Shown here: positions 1-8,791 of the stretch, piece by piece
Layout of the letters: every line of letters starts with the position of its first letter
How positions within the stretch are numbered: position 1 is the first letter of the stretch
Source of the DNA: Nocardia abscessus
GTDB taxonomy: Bacteria > Actinomycetota > Actinomycetes > Mycobacteriales > Mycobacteriaceae
NCBI RefSeq assembly: GCF_015477775.1
Contig: NZ_JADLQO010000001.1
Location: 930,001-994,000 of the forward strand
Reading direction: 5' to 3'
Length of the DNA: 64,000 bases
Translations under genes and position numbers: made by a program
The notes under the pieces: model-generated
Databases searched by the model: none
The model's input: the letters and a program-made list of their open reading frames with translations, nothing else
What the model was told of the DNA's origin: nothing

Positions 1-1
1 T

Positions 2-808
2 ATCGCCATCGACCGGACCTCGATCGTGCTGGTGCTGAACGCTCTCCGATCGACTGTGCTCACTGCCGCACAAGGCGACGATCCAGTCATGCCCCGCGAT
101 CGATACGAATCCGCCGTCGGTGAGGTGCTTCTGACGCCTGCGGCCGAAAGGGCAGCAAGGCGTCACTGGGAACGAGAACTAGATCTGCCCGCTGAGGCAT
201 TCAGCGGGTGCCTGGATCTTCCTCCGGCACGCCCGCGAACCCACAAGGCAATCCTTGCCGGTGAGACATATGCCGAGCTCAAGCGCACGACCGCAGCAGG
301 GGCATGGGGTGCATCGGTGATGTTTCTCGATCGGCTGATTTCCGTGTGGCGGAGGCACCAGCCCCGGACAACTTTGATCGATGTCGTCTGCACGAGCCGT
401 TCGGGGAGCCTGACACACCAAGTCGGGATGTTTTCGGCGATTCGTCCAATTATAGTCGACTTCGGCGGACAGTCCTGGCGAAACAGAATAGCAGGTCAGC
501 TGATTCGTACGGCTGCGCACCAGCAGATCGACAGCCGGGAACTGCGCAACCTCGAGCTACGACAAGGCATACCGCGGCGTCCCTTTCCGGTGTTCAACTA
601 CATCGATGCCTCCAGGCCCAGCAGCCGGAGCAGACAAGCCGACGTCGTGCCCACGGAGAGATTCAATCCGCCGTATGCACTGGCCAGGCCGATGTCTCTC
701 GACGTCAGCGACACAGGTGAGGCTTTCAATATCACTTTGCAGACGAACTCCGCTAAATTCTCCGTGGAAGAGTCTGCGTACCTTTTCAGCCAATTGGCGG
801 GACAATGA
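2..808 (+). CDS. Condensation-domain-like protein, C-terminal part (5' end outside window)
   Basis: The frame is open from base 2, so the gene starts upstream of the window; 268 residues are visible. The first residues, IAIDRTS, resemble the second half of the HHxxxDxxS catalytic motif of NRPS condensation/CoA-dependent acyltransferase domains. The His pair itself would lie just outside. A later stretch (HQVGMFSAIRPIIVDFG) fits the C-terminal lobe of that fold. Its stop overlaps the start of the ABC exporter (ATGA at 805-808), so the two are translationally coupled. A free-standing or terminal condensation domain could acylate or condense a peptide. Remote acyltransferases of the same fold are an alternative. 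The family call rests on motif shape only. Base composition is lower in GC than in the cell-wall genes further right. Confidence 0.55.
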   Translation: MAIDRTSIVLVLNALRSTVLTAAQGDDPVMPRDRYESAVGEVLLTPAAERAARRHWERELDLPAEAFSGCLDLPPARPRTHKAILAGETYAELKRTTAAGAWGASVMFLDRLISVWRRHQPRTTLIDVVCTSRSGSLTHQVGMFSAIRPIIVDFGGQSWRNRIAGQLIRTAAHQQIDSRELRNLELRQGIPRRPFPVFNYIDASRPSSRSRQADVVPTERFNPPYALARPMSLDVSDTGEAFNITLQTNSAKFSVEESAYLFSQLAGQ

Positions 809-3093
809 CACGGGACATACTCGCGGAGAAGGATGAAAAACGTCCGGGTCGACCCCGGTTTCGCAAGCCTTCCCTCGACCGGTACGGCCGCTCGAGCCTT
901 TTCGGAGCCGTAGCGTTCCGCGCCGGCCGCGATCCGAATAGGCTAGGTCTCGTCCTCCGGGCTGTCGAGTCCGATAGTGTGCCCTTCTACCCACAAATGA
1001 CGGCAGCGGACTGCGGCCCGGCATGTCTGCGGATGGTCCTTGCCAGCCGTGGCGTCCACGTACCTGCTCAGCAGCTTCGAGAGGAAGCGGGCAGCGGCCG
1101 AAACGGGGTGTCTGCATCGAGGTTGCTGGAGCTCGGTCGGCGGCACGGGCTGGATGGCCGCGGAGTGCGCACCAACCTGGCCGGGCTCGCGCATCTGGCA
1201 CCCGGTTCTATCCTGTTCTGGCGCTTCAACCATTTTGTCGTTCTGGTGAAAGCTACCCGGTCTCGAGTTGTGATCATCGATCCGGCCGTTGGGCGTCGAG
1301 GTATCAGCTGGAGTGAGGCCGACACCGATTTCACCGGGTTGGCTTTGGAGTTCACAAGCCAGCCCACCACCGACCGACCTGATACCCACGAAGCGGGTGA
1401 AAACAGTAGCATCGCCGTAGCGAAAGCATTCCTGCCTCGAACTCTCAAGTGGCTGGCCGCCCTGATCGTATCCGCCTTGCTCCTTGTTTACGCGCTGACC
1501 TTTCCATTTGTTCTGGCACACATAATCACCGCTGGTGCGGATGCGGTGCATGGCCCTTCAGCTCAGCTGCGATGGGCTGCCGTGCTGATTTGCGCGGTTA
1601 TTTCTTTCGGAATATTGCACTTCACACGCTCGCGGTTGATCGTCTCGATACAAAGCCTTCTCGAGGAGCGTGCGGCACACCAACTCATGGGACGTCTCAG
1701 CCGACTCCCGCTGGACTTCTTTCACGCACGACACCCGGGCGACCTGGCCCAGCGGGTCCGGTCCACTGCACGACTCAGGCAGATCGTGTCGGTTACCACG
1801 GTCGGCGCTGTGCTCGACGCACTACTGGTCATCGGGTACGTGCTGATCATCGGCTACAGAGAATTCTGGTTGTCCCTCGCGATAATCATCTGCATCGTCG
1901 GCTTCGTGCTCGTGACGGCACTGTCGTGGCAGCGACACCGGCAGCTGTCCTCGGATCTGCTCGAGGCTCGCACCAAGTCGTCCAACGAGCTTCACGAGAT
2001 CCTCACCAACATGACGACCGTAAAATCCTTGGGTGCCGAGACCATCGTGCATGCTCGATGGCTGAATTCGTTCGCGAACGAACTGACATCCGGGACGAGG
2101 CAGCGACGGCATGCGGGAACGGTCTCGTCATTCATGGCGACCCTGCAGTTTGCTGCGCCTCTGTTGGTCTTGCTCATAGGTGTGTCCGCTAGCGTACGTA
2201 GCGGTGCGAGTTTGTCCGCTGCGGTCTCGTTGGGGGCCCTGAGTTCAGGGTTGTTCGCCTCGCTGTCGAATCTGTCTCTGGCATCGGCTGCACTCGTGGA
2301 ATTGCTGCCCGACCTGTATCGGATCGATGACGTGCTGACGAGCCCTGTCGAGCGGCGCGGCGTACGGGCCATGGCGCAGGACGATCGGCCGCCGTGCATC
2401 CGGTTGGAAAGCGTCTCGTTCGCCTATGACGGCGCGACCACGGCATCGGTCCGTGAGGCGACGGCTGAGATTTCGTCCGGGCGGCTACTGGCGATCATCG
2501 GACCATCGGGATCCGGGAAATCTACGTTGGGAATGCTCATCAGCGGTCTGCTGAGTCCGACATCGGGGCGGATATTGATCGATGGGGTCGATCTGGCCGA
2601 AATCGACCCGACCGAGTATCGCAGACACATCGGATATGTCGACCAGAACAGTTCCTTGATGTCGGGGAGCATTCTGGACAATATCAGGTTCAGCTGCCCG
2701 GACGCTTCGCTCGATGATGTCCGCGCTGCGGCACGTCTCGCGGAGATCGATGATTTTATTTGTACCTTGCCGATGAAATATGAGACTCTACTCGGCGCCG
2801 GTGGCGCCGGAGTGTCCGGCGGTCAGCGGCAGCGCATGGCTTTGGCGAGAGCACTGGTGAAGAAACCTTCTCTACTGATTCTGGACGAATCCACCAGTGC
2901 CGTCGATCCCGACACCGAGAGCGCGATCCTCCGCAATATTCAGGGTCTCGGAATCACGACGATAGTTCTCGGTCACCGGGCAGCGCTGACAGTCGGCGCA
3001 GCCAGAATCCTGAGGTTGACGGACGGCGTCGGCGAATTGATGGATCTTCCCGGGAATCATTTGCCAGAGCAATGCACGTCGCATCGGCCGTAA
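805..3093 (+). CDS. Peptidase C39-containing ABC exporter (PCAT/bacteriocin-type)
   Basis: A 762-residue half-transporter that probably cleaves a leader peptide and exports the product. Residues about 60-190 form a C39 cysteine peptidase. The oxyanion Gln is in PQMTAADC, catalytic Cys70 in DCGPACL, His143 in NHFVVL and Asp159 in DPAVG, so the triad is complete. Residues about 210-500 carry the membrane segments. The ATPase follows, with Walker A GPSGSGKS (Lys572), signature VSGGQRQR (Ser671) and Walker B LLILDE (Glu695). Length and domain order match peptidase-containing transporters of RiPP and bacteriocin clusters. The gene starts inside the stop of the condensation-like gene and is followed after 16 bases by a small frame. 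No double-glycine substrate is visible here; it may lie to the left of the window. Confidence 0.88.
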   Translation: MTRDILAEKDEKRPGRPRFRKPSLDRYGRSSLFGAVAFRAGRDPNRLGLVLRAVESDSVPFYPQMTAADCGPACLRMVLASRGVHVPAQQLREEAGSGRNGVSASRLLELGRRHGLDGRGVRTNLAGLAHLAPGSILFWRFNHFVVLVKATRSRVVIIDPAVGRRGISWSEADTDFTGLALEFTSQPTTDRPDTHEAGENSSIAVAKAFLPRTLKWLAALIVSALLLVYALTFPFVLAHIITAGADAVHGPSAQLRWAAVLICAVISFGILHFTRSRLIVSIQSLLEERAAHQLMGRLSRLPLDFFHARHPGDLAQRVRSTARLRQIVSVTTVGAVLDALLVIGYVLIIGYREFWLSLAIIICIVGFVLVTALSWQRHRQLSSDLLEARTKSSNELHEILTNMTTVKSLGAETIVHARWLNSFANELTSGTRQRRHAGTVSSFMATLQFAAPLLVLLIGVSASVRSGASLSAAVSLGALSSGLFASLSNLSLASAALVELLPDLYRIDDVLTSPVERRGVRAMAQDDRPPCIRLESVSFAYDGATTASVREATAEISSGRLLAIIGPSGSGKSTLGMLISGLLSPTSGRILIDGVDLAEIDPTEYRRHIGYVDQNSSLMSGSILDNIRFSCPDASLDDVRAAARLAEIDDFICTLPMKYETLLGAGGAGVSGGQRQRMALARALVKKPSLLILDESTSAVDPDTESAILRNIQGLGITTIVLGHRAALTVGAARILRLTDGVGELMDLPGNHLPEQCTSHRP

Positions 3094-3109
3094 CGGAGGT
3101 GGCGACGCG

Positions 3110-3283
3110 ATGAGGAGCCTGAACCCGGTCGCCGAGTGGCGTGGAATGCGCGTTGAGACCCCCGGAAGGCGCGCTGTATCTGCGCCGATTCGTCCGCACG
3201 GTGCCGTACGCGAAGAGGCCTGTTTCCGGCGACGAAGTGCGCCGGCCGCAGATTGTCAATATCTGAAAGGTTGTATCCGATGA
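3110..3283 (+). CDS. Small 57-residue protein in the exporter operon, candidate peptide precursor or accessory protein
   Basis: Not recognised from any family. A strong GGAGG at 3095-3099 lies 10 bases before ATG 3110. The stop overlaps the next start as ATGA (3280-3283), so it bridges the exporter and nucleotidyltransferase genes exactly as a translated gene would. The product begins MRSLNPVAEWRGMRVE. It is rich in Arg, Ala and Pro, with three Cys (residues 39, 49 and 55) all in the last third, ending YLKGCIR. A Cys-rich tail next to a C39 exporter suggests a ribosomal peptide precursor, but there is no double-glycine site; the only small-residue pair near mid-protein is Gly-Ala. It could instead be a small recognition or partner protein. 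That it is translated is well supported; its role is open. Confidence 0.55.
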   Translation: MRSLNPVAEWRGMRVETPGRRAVSAPIRPHGAVREEACFRRRSAPAADCQYLKGCIR

Positions 3284-4452
3284 GTGTGCTCTCTGGCGAT
3301 CTCGCCGATGATGTCGAATGGCGGATGTTGAAGCGGTTGTGTGTCATGACTATCTCTCGCAGCCCGGAAGGATGGATAGAGGAATGGCTCTCTCCGCTTG
3401 CTTCAGGACAAGCCGACAGCATGACCCTTGTAAATATGGCCGTGCGACAGAAGCTGGCCGGTACTCTCGCCACGGTGATTGACTCAACGAAATCAAAAGA
3501 TGTTTTCGACCCTATGGTGCGCGAATTCCTCAGGACAAATCTGAACGCCAACCGTGTTCGGAACCGCGTACTGACTTCAGAAGCATTGCGGATTGCCGGC
3601 CGGATGCAGGAGCAAGGCTTTCCGGCCTTGGCGACAAAAGGCGCCGTGCTGCAATATCTAGTGTATAATGGCGACGGGTCGCGTCGGCTGTCGGATATCG
3701 ACTTCATGATCCACCCCGACCGCAGGCGGGAAGCCGCTTCGGTATTGGGAGATCTCGGATTCGAGTTCGGGACCTATGACCGATCCAATCATAGGATCAA
3801 CCCGATCAGAAGAGAAGACGAGTTGCTCTATCGGATGTATCCCGATCATTTGCCTCATGCGCTGAAACTGAGGCATGACCCCTTGGTGTCCTATGTCCTG
3901 GTTGATTTCGCGTTCAGTCTGACCTGGTTTCAGGCTCCGTGGCAGATCGATATGGATCGCGCACTGGATAATCCGATCTCGGTCCATCCGGAAGAAGATT
4001 TTCCCTGTGCTCAACCCTTTTCCGGTCCTATTCGTTCACTCTCCGTCCCTTTCCTCTGGTTGTTTACCGTTCTTCACCTGTTCAGGGAGACATGGATCGA
4101 ACGAGACGCCCTGCAAGGGGGGTCTACACTTGCGCAGTATCGAGATATCATTCAGCTGTGGAACATTATGAGTCCCGAGACCAAGTCCGAGGCTCGCCTC
4201 ATAATCGCGGACAATAGAACGGTGTTTCCCGTCAGATGGATTTGTGAACACGCTGATAGGATTTTCGGAACATCGATCTGCGATGAACTGGGCATCGGTG
4301 ATCCACTGCCCGAGCATCTTCTCGAAACCGGCCTGGGCCCGAGCGGCACAGTCCTGACCTGGCCCGGTACTTTGGAGCAGCGGTTATTCTCGGGCCGCGC
4401 GCCAAAATTTGTCCCCAGCGGAGAAATTCGTCTTGAAGATCTCGCATGGTAA
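3280..4452 (+). CDS. Uncharacterised nucleotidyltransferase-family protein (NTP_transf_5-like)
   Basis: A 390-residue protein. The core (residues about 110-220) has the nucleotidyltransferase pattern: KGAVLQYLVYNGDGSRRLSDIDFMIHP in pieces, with SDID at residues 138-141 giving two metal-binding acids. This resembles the uncharacterised nucleotidyltransferase family found in lasso-peptide and other natural-product or capsule clusters. The substrate is unknown; nucleotidyl transfer to a peptide, sugar or small molecule are all possible. ATG 3280 was chosen because GAAAGG lies 10 bases upstream and the codon overlaps the stop of the small frame. An in-frame TTG at 3253 is less likely. GC is low for this genome: 26 of 60 bases at 3481-3540. 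It is the last gene of the cluster. Confidence 0.65.
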   Translation: MSVLSGDLADDVEWRMLKRLCVMTISRSPEGWIEEWLSPLASGQADSMTLVNMAVRQKLAGTLATVIDSTKSKDVFDPMVREFLRTNLNANRVRNRVLTSEALRIAGRMQEQGFPALATKGAVLQYLVYNGDGSRRLSDIDFMIHPDRRREAASVLGDLGFEFGTYDRSNHRINPIRREDELLYRMYPDHLPHALKLRHDPLVSYVLVDFAFSLTWFQAPWQIDMDRALDNPISVHPEEDFPCAQPFSGPIRSLSVPFLWLFTVLHLFRETWIERDALQGGSTLAQYRDIIQLWNIMSPETKSEARLIIADNRTVFPVRWICEHADRIFGTSICDELGIGDPLPEHLLETGLGPSGTVLTWPGTLEQRLFSGRAPKFVPSGEIRLEDLAW

Positions 4453-4724
4453 TCCTGAAGGCGACCTGCCAGAGGCCCGGCACCGACTTGTCCTTTCGAT
4501 TTGCTCATCGGTGACGTGTGCGGGACTGCGCGCCGCCGCGATGGGTTGAGCATTCTCGGCGACGGCGAACTCCGCTCGGCAATCCGATCCGCAATCGTCG
4601 GACCGCCGGACCGCGGCACAGCCATCATCCGGACGCGGACCGACCCCCCGCGCGCCGGTCAGCTCGGCCCCAAGCGCGCCCATCGTTGTCATACAGCGAA
4701 ACGAGTCGTATGTGAGTGGGACCC
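4453..4724. other. Intergenic boundary between the low-GC cluster and the opp operon
   Basis: This stretch separates the plus-strand peptide cluster from the minus-strand importer operon, which converge here. Composition rises to the genome-typical GC level within it. Short open frames exist on both strands but none has a ribosome binding site or recognisable product. No tRNA, integrase or clear direct repeat marks an insertion boundary. Confidence 0.5.
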
Positions 4725-5384
4725 TCAGGTCGGGTCGGAGCCCTGGATGGCGGAGAGCCAGATCGCCGTGGCGGCGGCGACGGTAGCGGCGGCGAGGAAA
4801 GCGGGCAGGCCGCCGTCATCGATGTAGACCCACAAGAGGGCGGCTATGGGCGCGGCGACGGTGGATTGGGCGTCGAGCAGGAGGCGGCGGCGCAGGCGCA
4901 TGGCCCTCGCGGTGTGGGCGGCGGCCTCGAGGTCGGGGCGGCTGGGGTTGTCGATCAGGCGGCCGGGAGGTTCGACGTCGCGGATCCGTCCGGAGGGGTA
5001 GAGGCGTTGTTCGCCGAGGTGAATCGTGCGGCCGGTGAGCTTCGCCTCGGCTTCGGTGAGGGTGGCCAGCGCCGGGTCGAAGTAGACGGGAAGCCAGTGC
5101 GGACGCTCCGTTCCTTCGATCTGTATCCACGACCGGCTGATCAGGCGGTGCTGTTGCCGTACGCGTGTGACTCGTACGGTCTGCGGTGAGCCGGAGCGCC
5201 GGAACGGCAGCAGGCCGAATGCGAGGCCGAGTCGGTATCCCGTGTAGCAGATGATGCCGACCATGACGGCCGCGATCCCCGCCACCTGATCCAGAGTGCC
5301 GAACGGCGCCCACGCGACACAGATCGCGAGGGCGCCGATCGTCACGATGAGGGGATAGGCCAGCGGGCCCGATCCGACTCTCAC
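4725..5384 (-). CDS. Membrane protein of unknown function, last gene of the opp operon
   Basis: A 219-residue protein not recognised as a named family. Two hydrophobic segments near the N-terminus (PLIVTIGALAICVAW and AGIAAVMVGIICYTGY) are followed by a soluble middle of about 110 residues. Two more hydrophobic segments lie near the C-terminus (AQSTVAAPIAALLWVYI and AFLAAATVAAATAIWL). The layout suggests a four-helix membrane protein with a cytoplasmic or extracellular beta-rich insert. The GTG start at 5384 overlaps the TGA of the upstream binding-protein gene (GTGA), so it is translationally coupled to the importer. A longer in-frame extension upstream would run through that gene and is not credible. 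A link to peptide uptake is inferred from coupling only. Confidence 0.65.
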   Translation of the reverse strand: MRVGSGPLAYPLIVTIGALAICVAWAPFGTLDQVAGIAAVMVGIICYTGYRLGLAFGLLPFRRSGSPQTVRVTRVRQQHRLISRSWIQIEGTERPHWLPVYFDPALATLTEAEAKLTGRTIHLGEQRLYPSGRIRDVEPPGRLIDNPSRPDLEAAAHTARAMRLRRRLLLDAQSTVAAPIAALLWVYIDDGGLPAFLAAATVAAATAIWLSAIQGSDPT

Positions 5385-7051
5385 TTCAGGAAGCCGACCT
5401 TGGTGTAGTCCCGCGAGGCGAGGCCGAACGCACCATAGTTCGCCAGGTCGGTGCGGGCGGCATAGGTGCCCGCCGCCTGGTGCAACGGGATGGAGTAGCC
5501 CTCTTCGAAGATCATTCGATCGCATTGGTTGGCCAGCTGAATGGCCTTGTCCGGGTCCAGTTCCGAGAGGGTCTGATCGATCAGCGCGTTGAGTTCCGGG
5601 GTGCCGATCCGCGCCTTGTTGCCCTGCAGGTTGTCGGGATCGTAGTAGTAGATCTGCCGCAACGCGCCGAGCGGAAGGACGCTACCGCCCCAACTGAACT
5701 GGGCCAGATCGAAATTGCCCGGGTCGATGACGTTGGTGAACAGTCCGGTGCCGGGCACCGTCTGAATGTTCAGCTTCACCCCGACCCGCGCGAGGTTCTG
5801 CTGCACGATCTGCGCGGTCTGCACCCACTGATCTTGCTGGTACATCACGTCACGGAGTTCCAGCTTGCGGCCGTCCTTCTCGCGGACATCGCCGTTGAGT
5901 TTCCAGCCGAGCGCGTCCAGCATTCGAGCCGCCTCGTCGGGGTCGTAGGCGATGGGCGCCGCATTGTCCTGGTAGCCCTTCTGTCCCGCGACGAAGACAT
6001 GATTGTTCAGTGGCTTGGGCTCGTCGACGACGCCGTTCTGCGAGGCGGTGACCACTCCCTGCCGGTCGATCGCCTTGGAGATGGCGATCCGCAGCTGCGG
6101 ATCGGCGAGCAGCGAACCGGGTGCACCGTTGAACGTGATGTGGGACCAGGTCGGCTCCGGCGTGCGCCGGATGACCACGTCCTTGGCATTGCGCGCCGCG
6201 CTCACGTTCTCGATGCCGGACATGTAGGCGATATCGAGCTCGTTGTTCTGGATCGCCGGCAGCCAGGCCGAGTGATCCAGCACGCTGAAGGTGACGGAAT
6301 CCAGCTTCGGCGTATCACCCCACCACCGCGGATTGCGCCCCAGCACGATGCGATTCTGGCTGCGATCGATGGAGGTGACCGCGAAGGGGCCCGCGCTGAG
6401 TGGCAGCCCGTTCTTGGCCGCGTTGGTGAAGGTGTCGGGGGTCGCGGTGACCGACTTCGGGTACAGCGGGTTGAACAGTCCCTGCCATTCGCCGTACGGC
6501 TGGTCGAAGGTCACCACGGCCTGCCGGTCGTCGGCGCCGCGCTCGACCTTGCCGACCCGTTCGAAACCGGCGGTGCCCGAGACGAGGAACGCGTTGTCCT
6601 TGCCACTGAGGGCGTTCGCCTGAGACCGCAGATCTTCCCAGGTGATCGGCGAGCCATCGGACCATACGGCCTTCGGATTGATGGTGTACTCCACCCGCTG
6701 CGGGTTGGTTCCGGTCAGCTTGATATCGGTGAAGAAATCGTGGTCGACGCTCAGCTGCCCGGCCGCATCGCTGACGAAGGCGGTGGGCATTGTCGCTTCG
6801 ACTATGTAGAAGACGGTCTGTGTTCCGCCGTCCACATGCAGATAGTTGAAGCTCTCCGGAAAGTTGGACAGTGCCAGCCGCAGGTTGCCGCCGTCGCGCA
6901 ATTCGCTCGGGTCCCTCGGATTGATGTCGTTGGTGCTGCCGATCGTGCTGGTGCCGGGCGCGGCGTCGTTGGCGCCGCCGCATCCCGTGAGCGTCAGCCC
7001 CACGACGACCAGCGACAAGGCCAGCCGGGCACACGCAGAGGTAATCCGCAT
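5381..7051 (-). CDS. ABC transporter family 5 substrate-binding lipoprotein (oligopeptide type), paralogue 1
   Basis: A 556-residue solute-binding protein of the oligopeptide/dipeptide class, expected outside the membrane as a lipoprotein. The signal peptide ends in a lipobox LTGC at about residue 24. The body carries family landmarks: an N-terminal GGNLRLA strand after a linker, and AVWSDGSPITWEDL, which is typical of the SBP_bac_5 family. A duplicated ligand-cleft architecture is implied by length. It is the third of three tandem paralogues sharing the linker TNDINPRDPSELRDGG. It follows the second paralogue by about 40 bases and overlaps the membrane protein downstream. The ligand is probably a peptide; some actinobacterial members of this class instead modulate envelope synthesis, so transport is likely but not certain. 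Confidence 0.85.
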   Translation of the reverse strand: MRITSACARLALSLVVVGLTLTGCGGANDAAPGTSTIGSTNDINPRDPSELRDGGNLRLALSNFPESFNYLHVDGGTQTVFYIVEATMPTAFVSDAAGQLSVDHDFFTDIKLTGTNPQRVEYTINPKAVWSDGSPITWEDLRSQANALSGKDNAFLVSGTAGFERVGKVERGADDRQAVVTFDQPYGEWQGLFNPLYPKSVTATPDTFTNAAKNGLPLSAGPFAVTSIDRSQNRIVLGRNPRWWGDTPKLDSVTFSVLDHSAWLPAIQNNELDIAYMSGIENVSAARNAKDVVIRRTPEPTWSHITFNGAPGSLLADPQLRIAISKAIDRQGVVTASQNGVVDEPKPLNNHVFVAGQKGYQDNAAPIAYDPDEAARMLDALGWKLNGDVREKDGRKLELRDVMYQQDQWVQTAQIVQQNLARVGVKLNIQTVPGTGLFTNVIDPGNFDLAQFSWGGSVLPLGALRQIYYYDPDNLQGNKARIGTPELNALIDQTLSELDPDKAIQLANQCDRMIFEEGYSIPLHQAAGTYAARTDLANYGAFGLASRDYTKVGFLK

Positions 7052-7090
7052 GGTGATCCTTCCTGCTCGTTGCGTCCTACCGACCGGGCC

Positions 7091-8791
7091 TCACTTCACG
7101 AAGCCCACCCGGAGGTAGTTCGGGAACGCCAGCCCGAAAGCGCCGAAGTTGGCCAGTTCCGCACGGACGGCCACATTGCCGGACGACTGCGCGACGGGCA
7201 CCGAATGACCCAGTTCGAAGATCATCCGGTCGGCCTTGTTCGCCAGCTCGATCGCCCGCTGGGGGTCGAGCTCGGAGATGGTCTGCTCGATCAGCTCGTT
7301 CAGCTCGGGCGAGCCGATTCGCCCTTTGTTGCTGAGCGTGTTCGCCGGATCGTAGGCGTAGATCTGGGGCAGCGCGCCGAGCGGGAAGATACTCCTCTGC
7401 CAGCTGAACTGGGCGATGTCGAAGTTGCCCGGGTCGATGACATCAGTGAACAGGCCATTGCCGGGGTAGGTCTCGATCACCAGTTTCACTCCGATCCGCG
7501 CCAGGTTCTGCTGCATGATCTGAGCCATCTGCACCCAGGTGTCCTGTTGGAACATCACATCCCGGATCACCAGCTGACGTCCGTCCTTCTCGCGGACCTC
7601 GCCATTGAGCTTCCAGCCGAGTTCGTCCAGCATGCGGGCGGCCTCGTCCGGGTTGTAGGCGATCACCGCGGAGTTGTCCTGGTAGCCCTTCTGTCCGTCG
7701 AGGTAGATGTGGTTGTTGAGCGGCCGGGGATTCTCCACGATCCCGTTCTGCAGCGCGGTGACGATGCCCTGGCGATCGATGCCCTTCGCGATCGCGACGC
7801 GCAGGCGCGGATCCGCGAGAATCGACCCTGGCGCGCCGTTGAACGTGATGTGCGAGTTGTACGGACGCGAGGCGCGACGCACGATGATGCCCGGTGAGTT
7901 GGTCGCGGCTTTGACCTCCTCGATGCCCGAGACATCAATGGCGTCGAGTTCGTTGTTCTGCAGAGCGTTGAGGCGGGCCGCATAATCGAGCACGCTGTAG
8001 GTGACGGTTTCGAGCTTCGGTGTGTCGCCCCACCATTTCGGGTTGCGGCTGAGGACGATTCGCTGCTGCGCCCGGTCGACAGAGGTGATCATGAACGGTC
8101 CGGCGGACTTGGCGAGACCGCTGCGGTCACGCTCGTTGAACGCCTGCGGCGTCTCGGTCGACTCCTTCGGATACAGCTGGCTGAACAGGCCGCGCCACTC
8201 GGCGTAATGCTGCGCGAAAGTGGCGACCGCTTGCCGGTCGTCGGCGCCGCGCTCGACCTTGGCCAGGCGGCTGTAGCCTTGCGTCGCGGCGACTCGGTAC
8301 TCGGTATTCCGGCCGCTCAGCGCCTCTGCTTGGGACCGCAGGTCTTCCCAGGTGATCGGGGTGCCGTCCGACCAGACCGCTTTCGGGTTGATGGTGTAGA
8401 CCACTCGCTGCGGGTCGGTCTCGGTCAGCTGGATGTCGGTGAAGAAGTTGTGGTCGATCGACAGCTCGCCGGCGGCGTCGGCGGTGATCGGTCCCGGCAA
8501 TGTCCAATCGACCACCTCGTTGAGGTCGCCGTCGGAGTCCACGTGATGTGAATTGAACGTCGCGGGGAAACCCGTGATGGCGAGGCGCAGGTTTCCGCCG
8601 TCGCGCAATTCGCTCGGGTCTCGTGGATTGATGTCGTTGGTGGAGCCGATCGCGCTGGATCCCGACTTCACCTCGCTGCCGCCCGAGCCACAACCGACCA
8701 GCAGCGCGAGCGCCGTGCCCACGGTGAGAGCCCGAACTAACACGGTGCGTGCCCGCCTCCGGCGGTTGCGGGTCGGCTGTGCTGGTCTCAT
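7091..8791 (-). CDS. ABC transporter family 5 substrate-binding lipoprotein, paralogue 2
   Basis: A 566-residue secreted lipoprotein with an Arg-rich n-region (RNRRRRAR) and lipobox LLVGC near residue 34. It shares with its neighbours the TNDINPRDPSELRDGG linker, the GTPITWEDLRSQAEALSG segment and the ITFNGAPGSILADPRLRVAIAKGIDRQG segment in pieces. This gives close paralogy along the full length. Its ATG at 8791 overlaps the stop of paralogue 3 (ATGA), so the two are coupled. The most divergent stretch is near residues 60-90, after the linker. Ligand preference cannot be read from sequence. The three paralogues probably widen the peptide range of one permease. Confidence 0.85.
   Translation of the reverse strand: MRPAQPTRNRRRRARTVLVRALTVGTALALLVGCGSGGSEVKSGSSAIGSTNDINPRDPSELRDGGNLRLAITGFPATFNSHHVDSDGDLNEVVDWTLPGPITADAAGELSIDHNFFTDIQLTETDPQRVVYTINPKAVWSDGTPITWEDLRSQAEALSGRNTEYRVAATQGYSRLAKVERGADDRQAVATFAQHYAEWRGLFSQLYPKESTETPQAFNERDRSGLAKSAGPFMITSVDRAQQRIVLSRNPKWWGDTPKLETVTYSVLDYAARLNALQNNELDAIDVSGIEEVKAATNSPGIIVRRASRPYNSHITFNGAPGSILADPRLRVAIAKGIDRQGIVTALQNGIVENPRPLNNHIYLDGQKGYQDNSAVIAYNPDEAARMLDELGWKLNGEVREKDGRQLVIRDVMFQQDTWVQMAQIMQQNLARIGVKLVIETYPGNGLFTDVIDPGNFDIAQFSWQRSIFPLGALPQIYAYDPANTLSNKGRIGSPELNELIEQTISELDPQRAIELANKADRMIFELGHSVPVAQSSGNVAVRAELANFGAFGLAFPNYLRVGFVK

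Noticed and set aside
4501..4827. A plus-strand frame crossing the end of the opp-operon membrane protein gene
   Set aside because: It has no ribosome binding site and overlaps the coupled minus-strand gene, which fits the operon far better.
5480..7897. A plus-strand open frame of about 800 codons opposite the binding-protein genes
   Set aside because: It crosses two minus-strand lipoprotein genes with clear signal peptides and motifs; its product is low in hydrophobic structure and lacks a start context.
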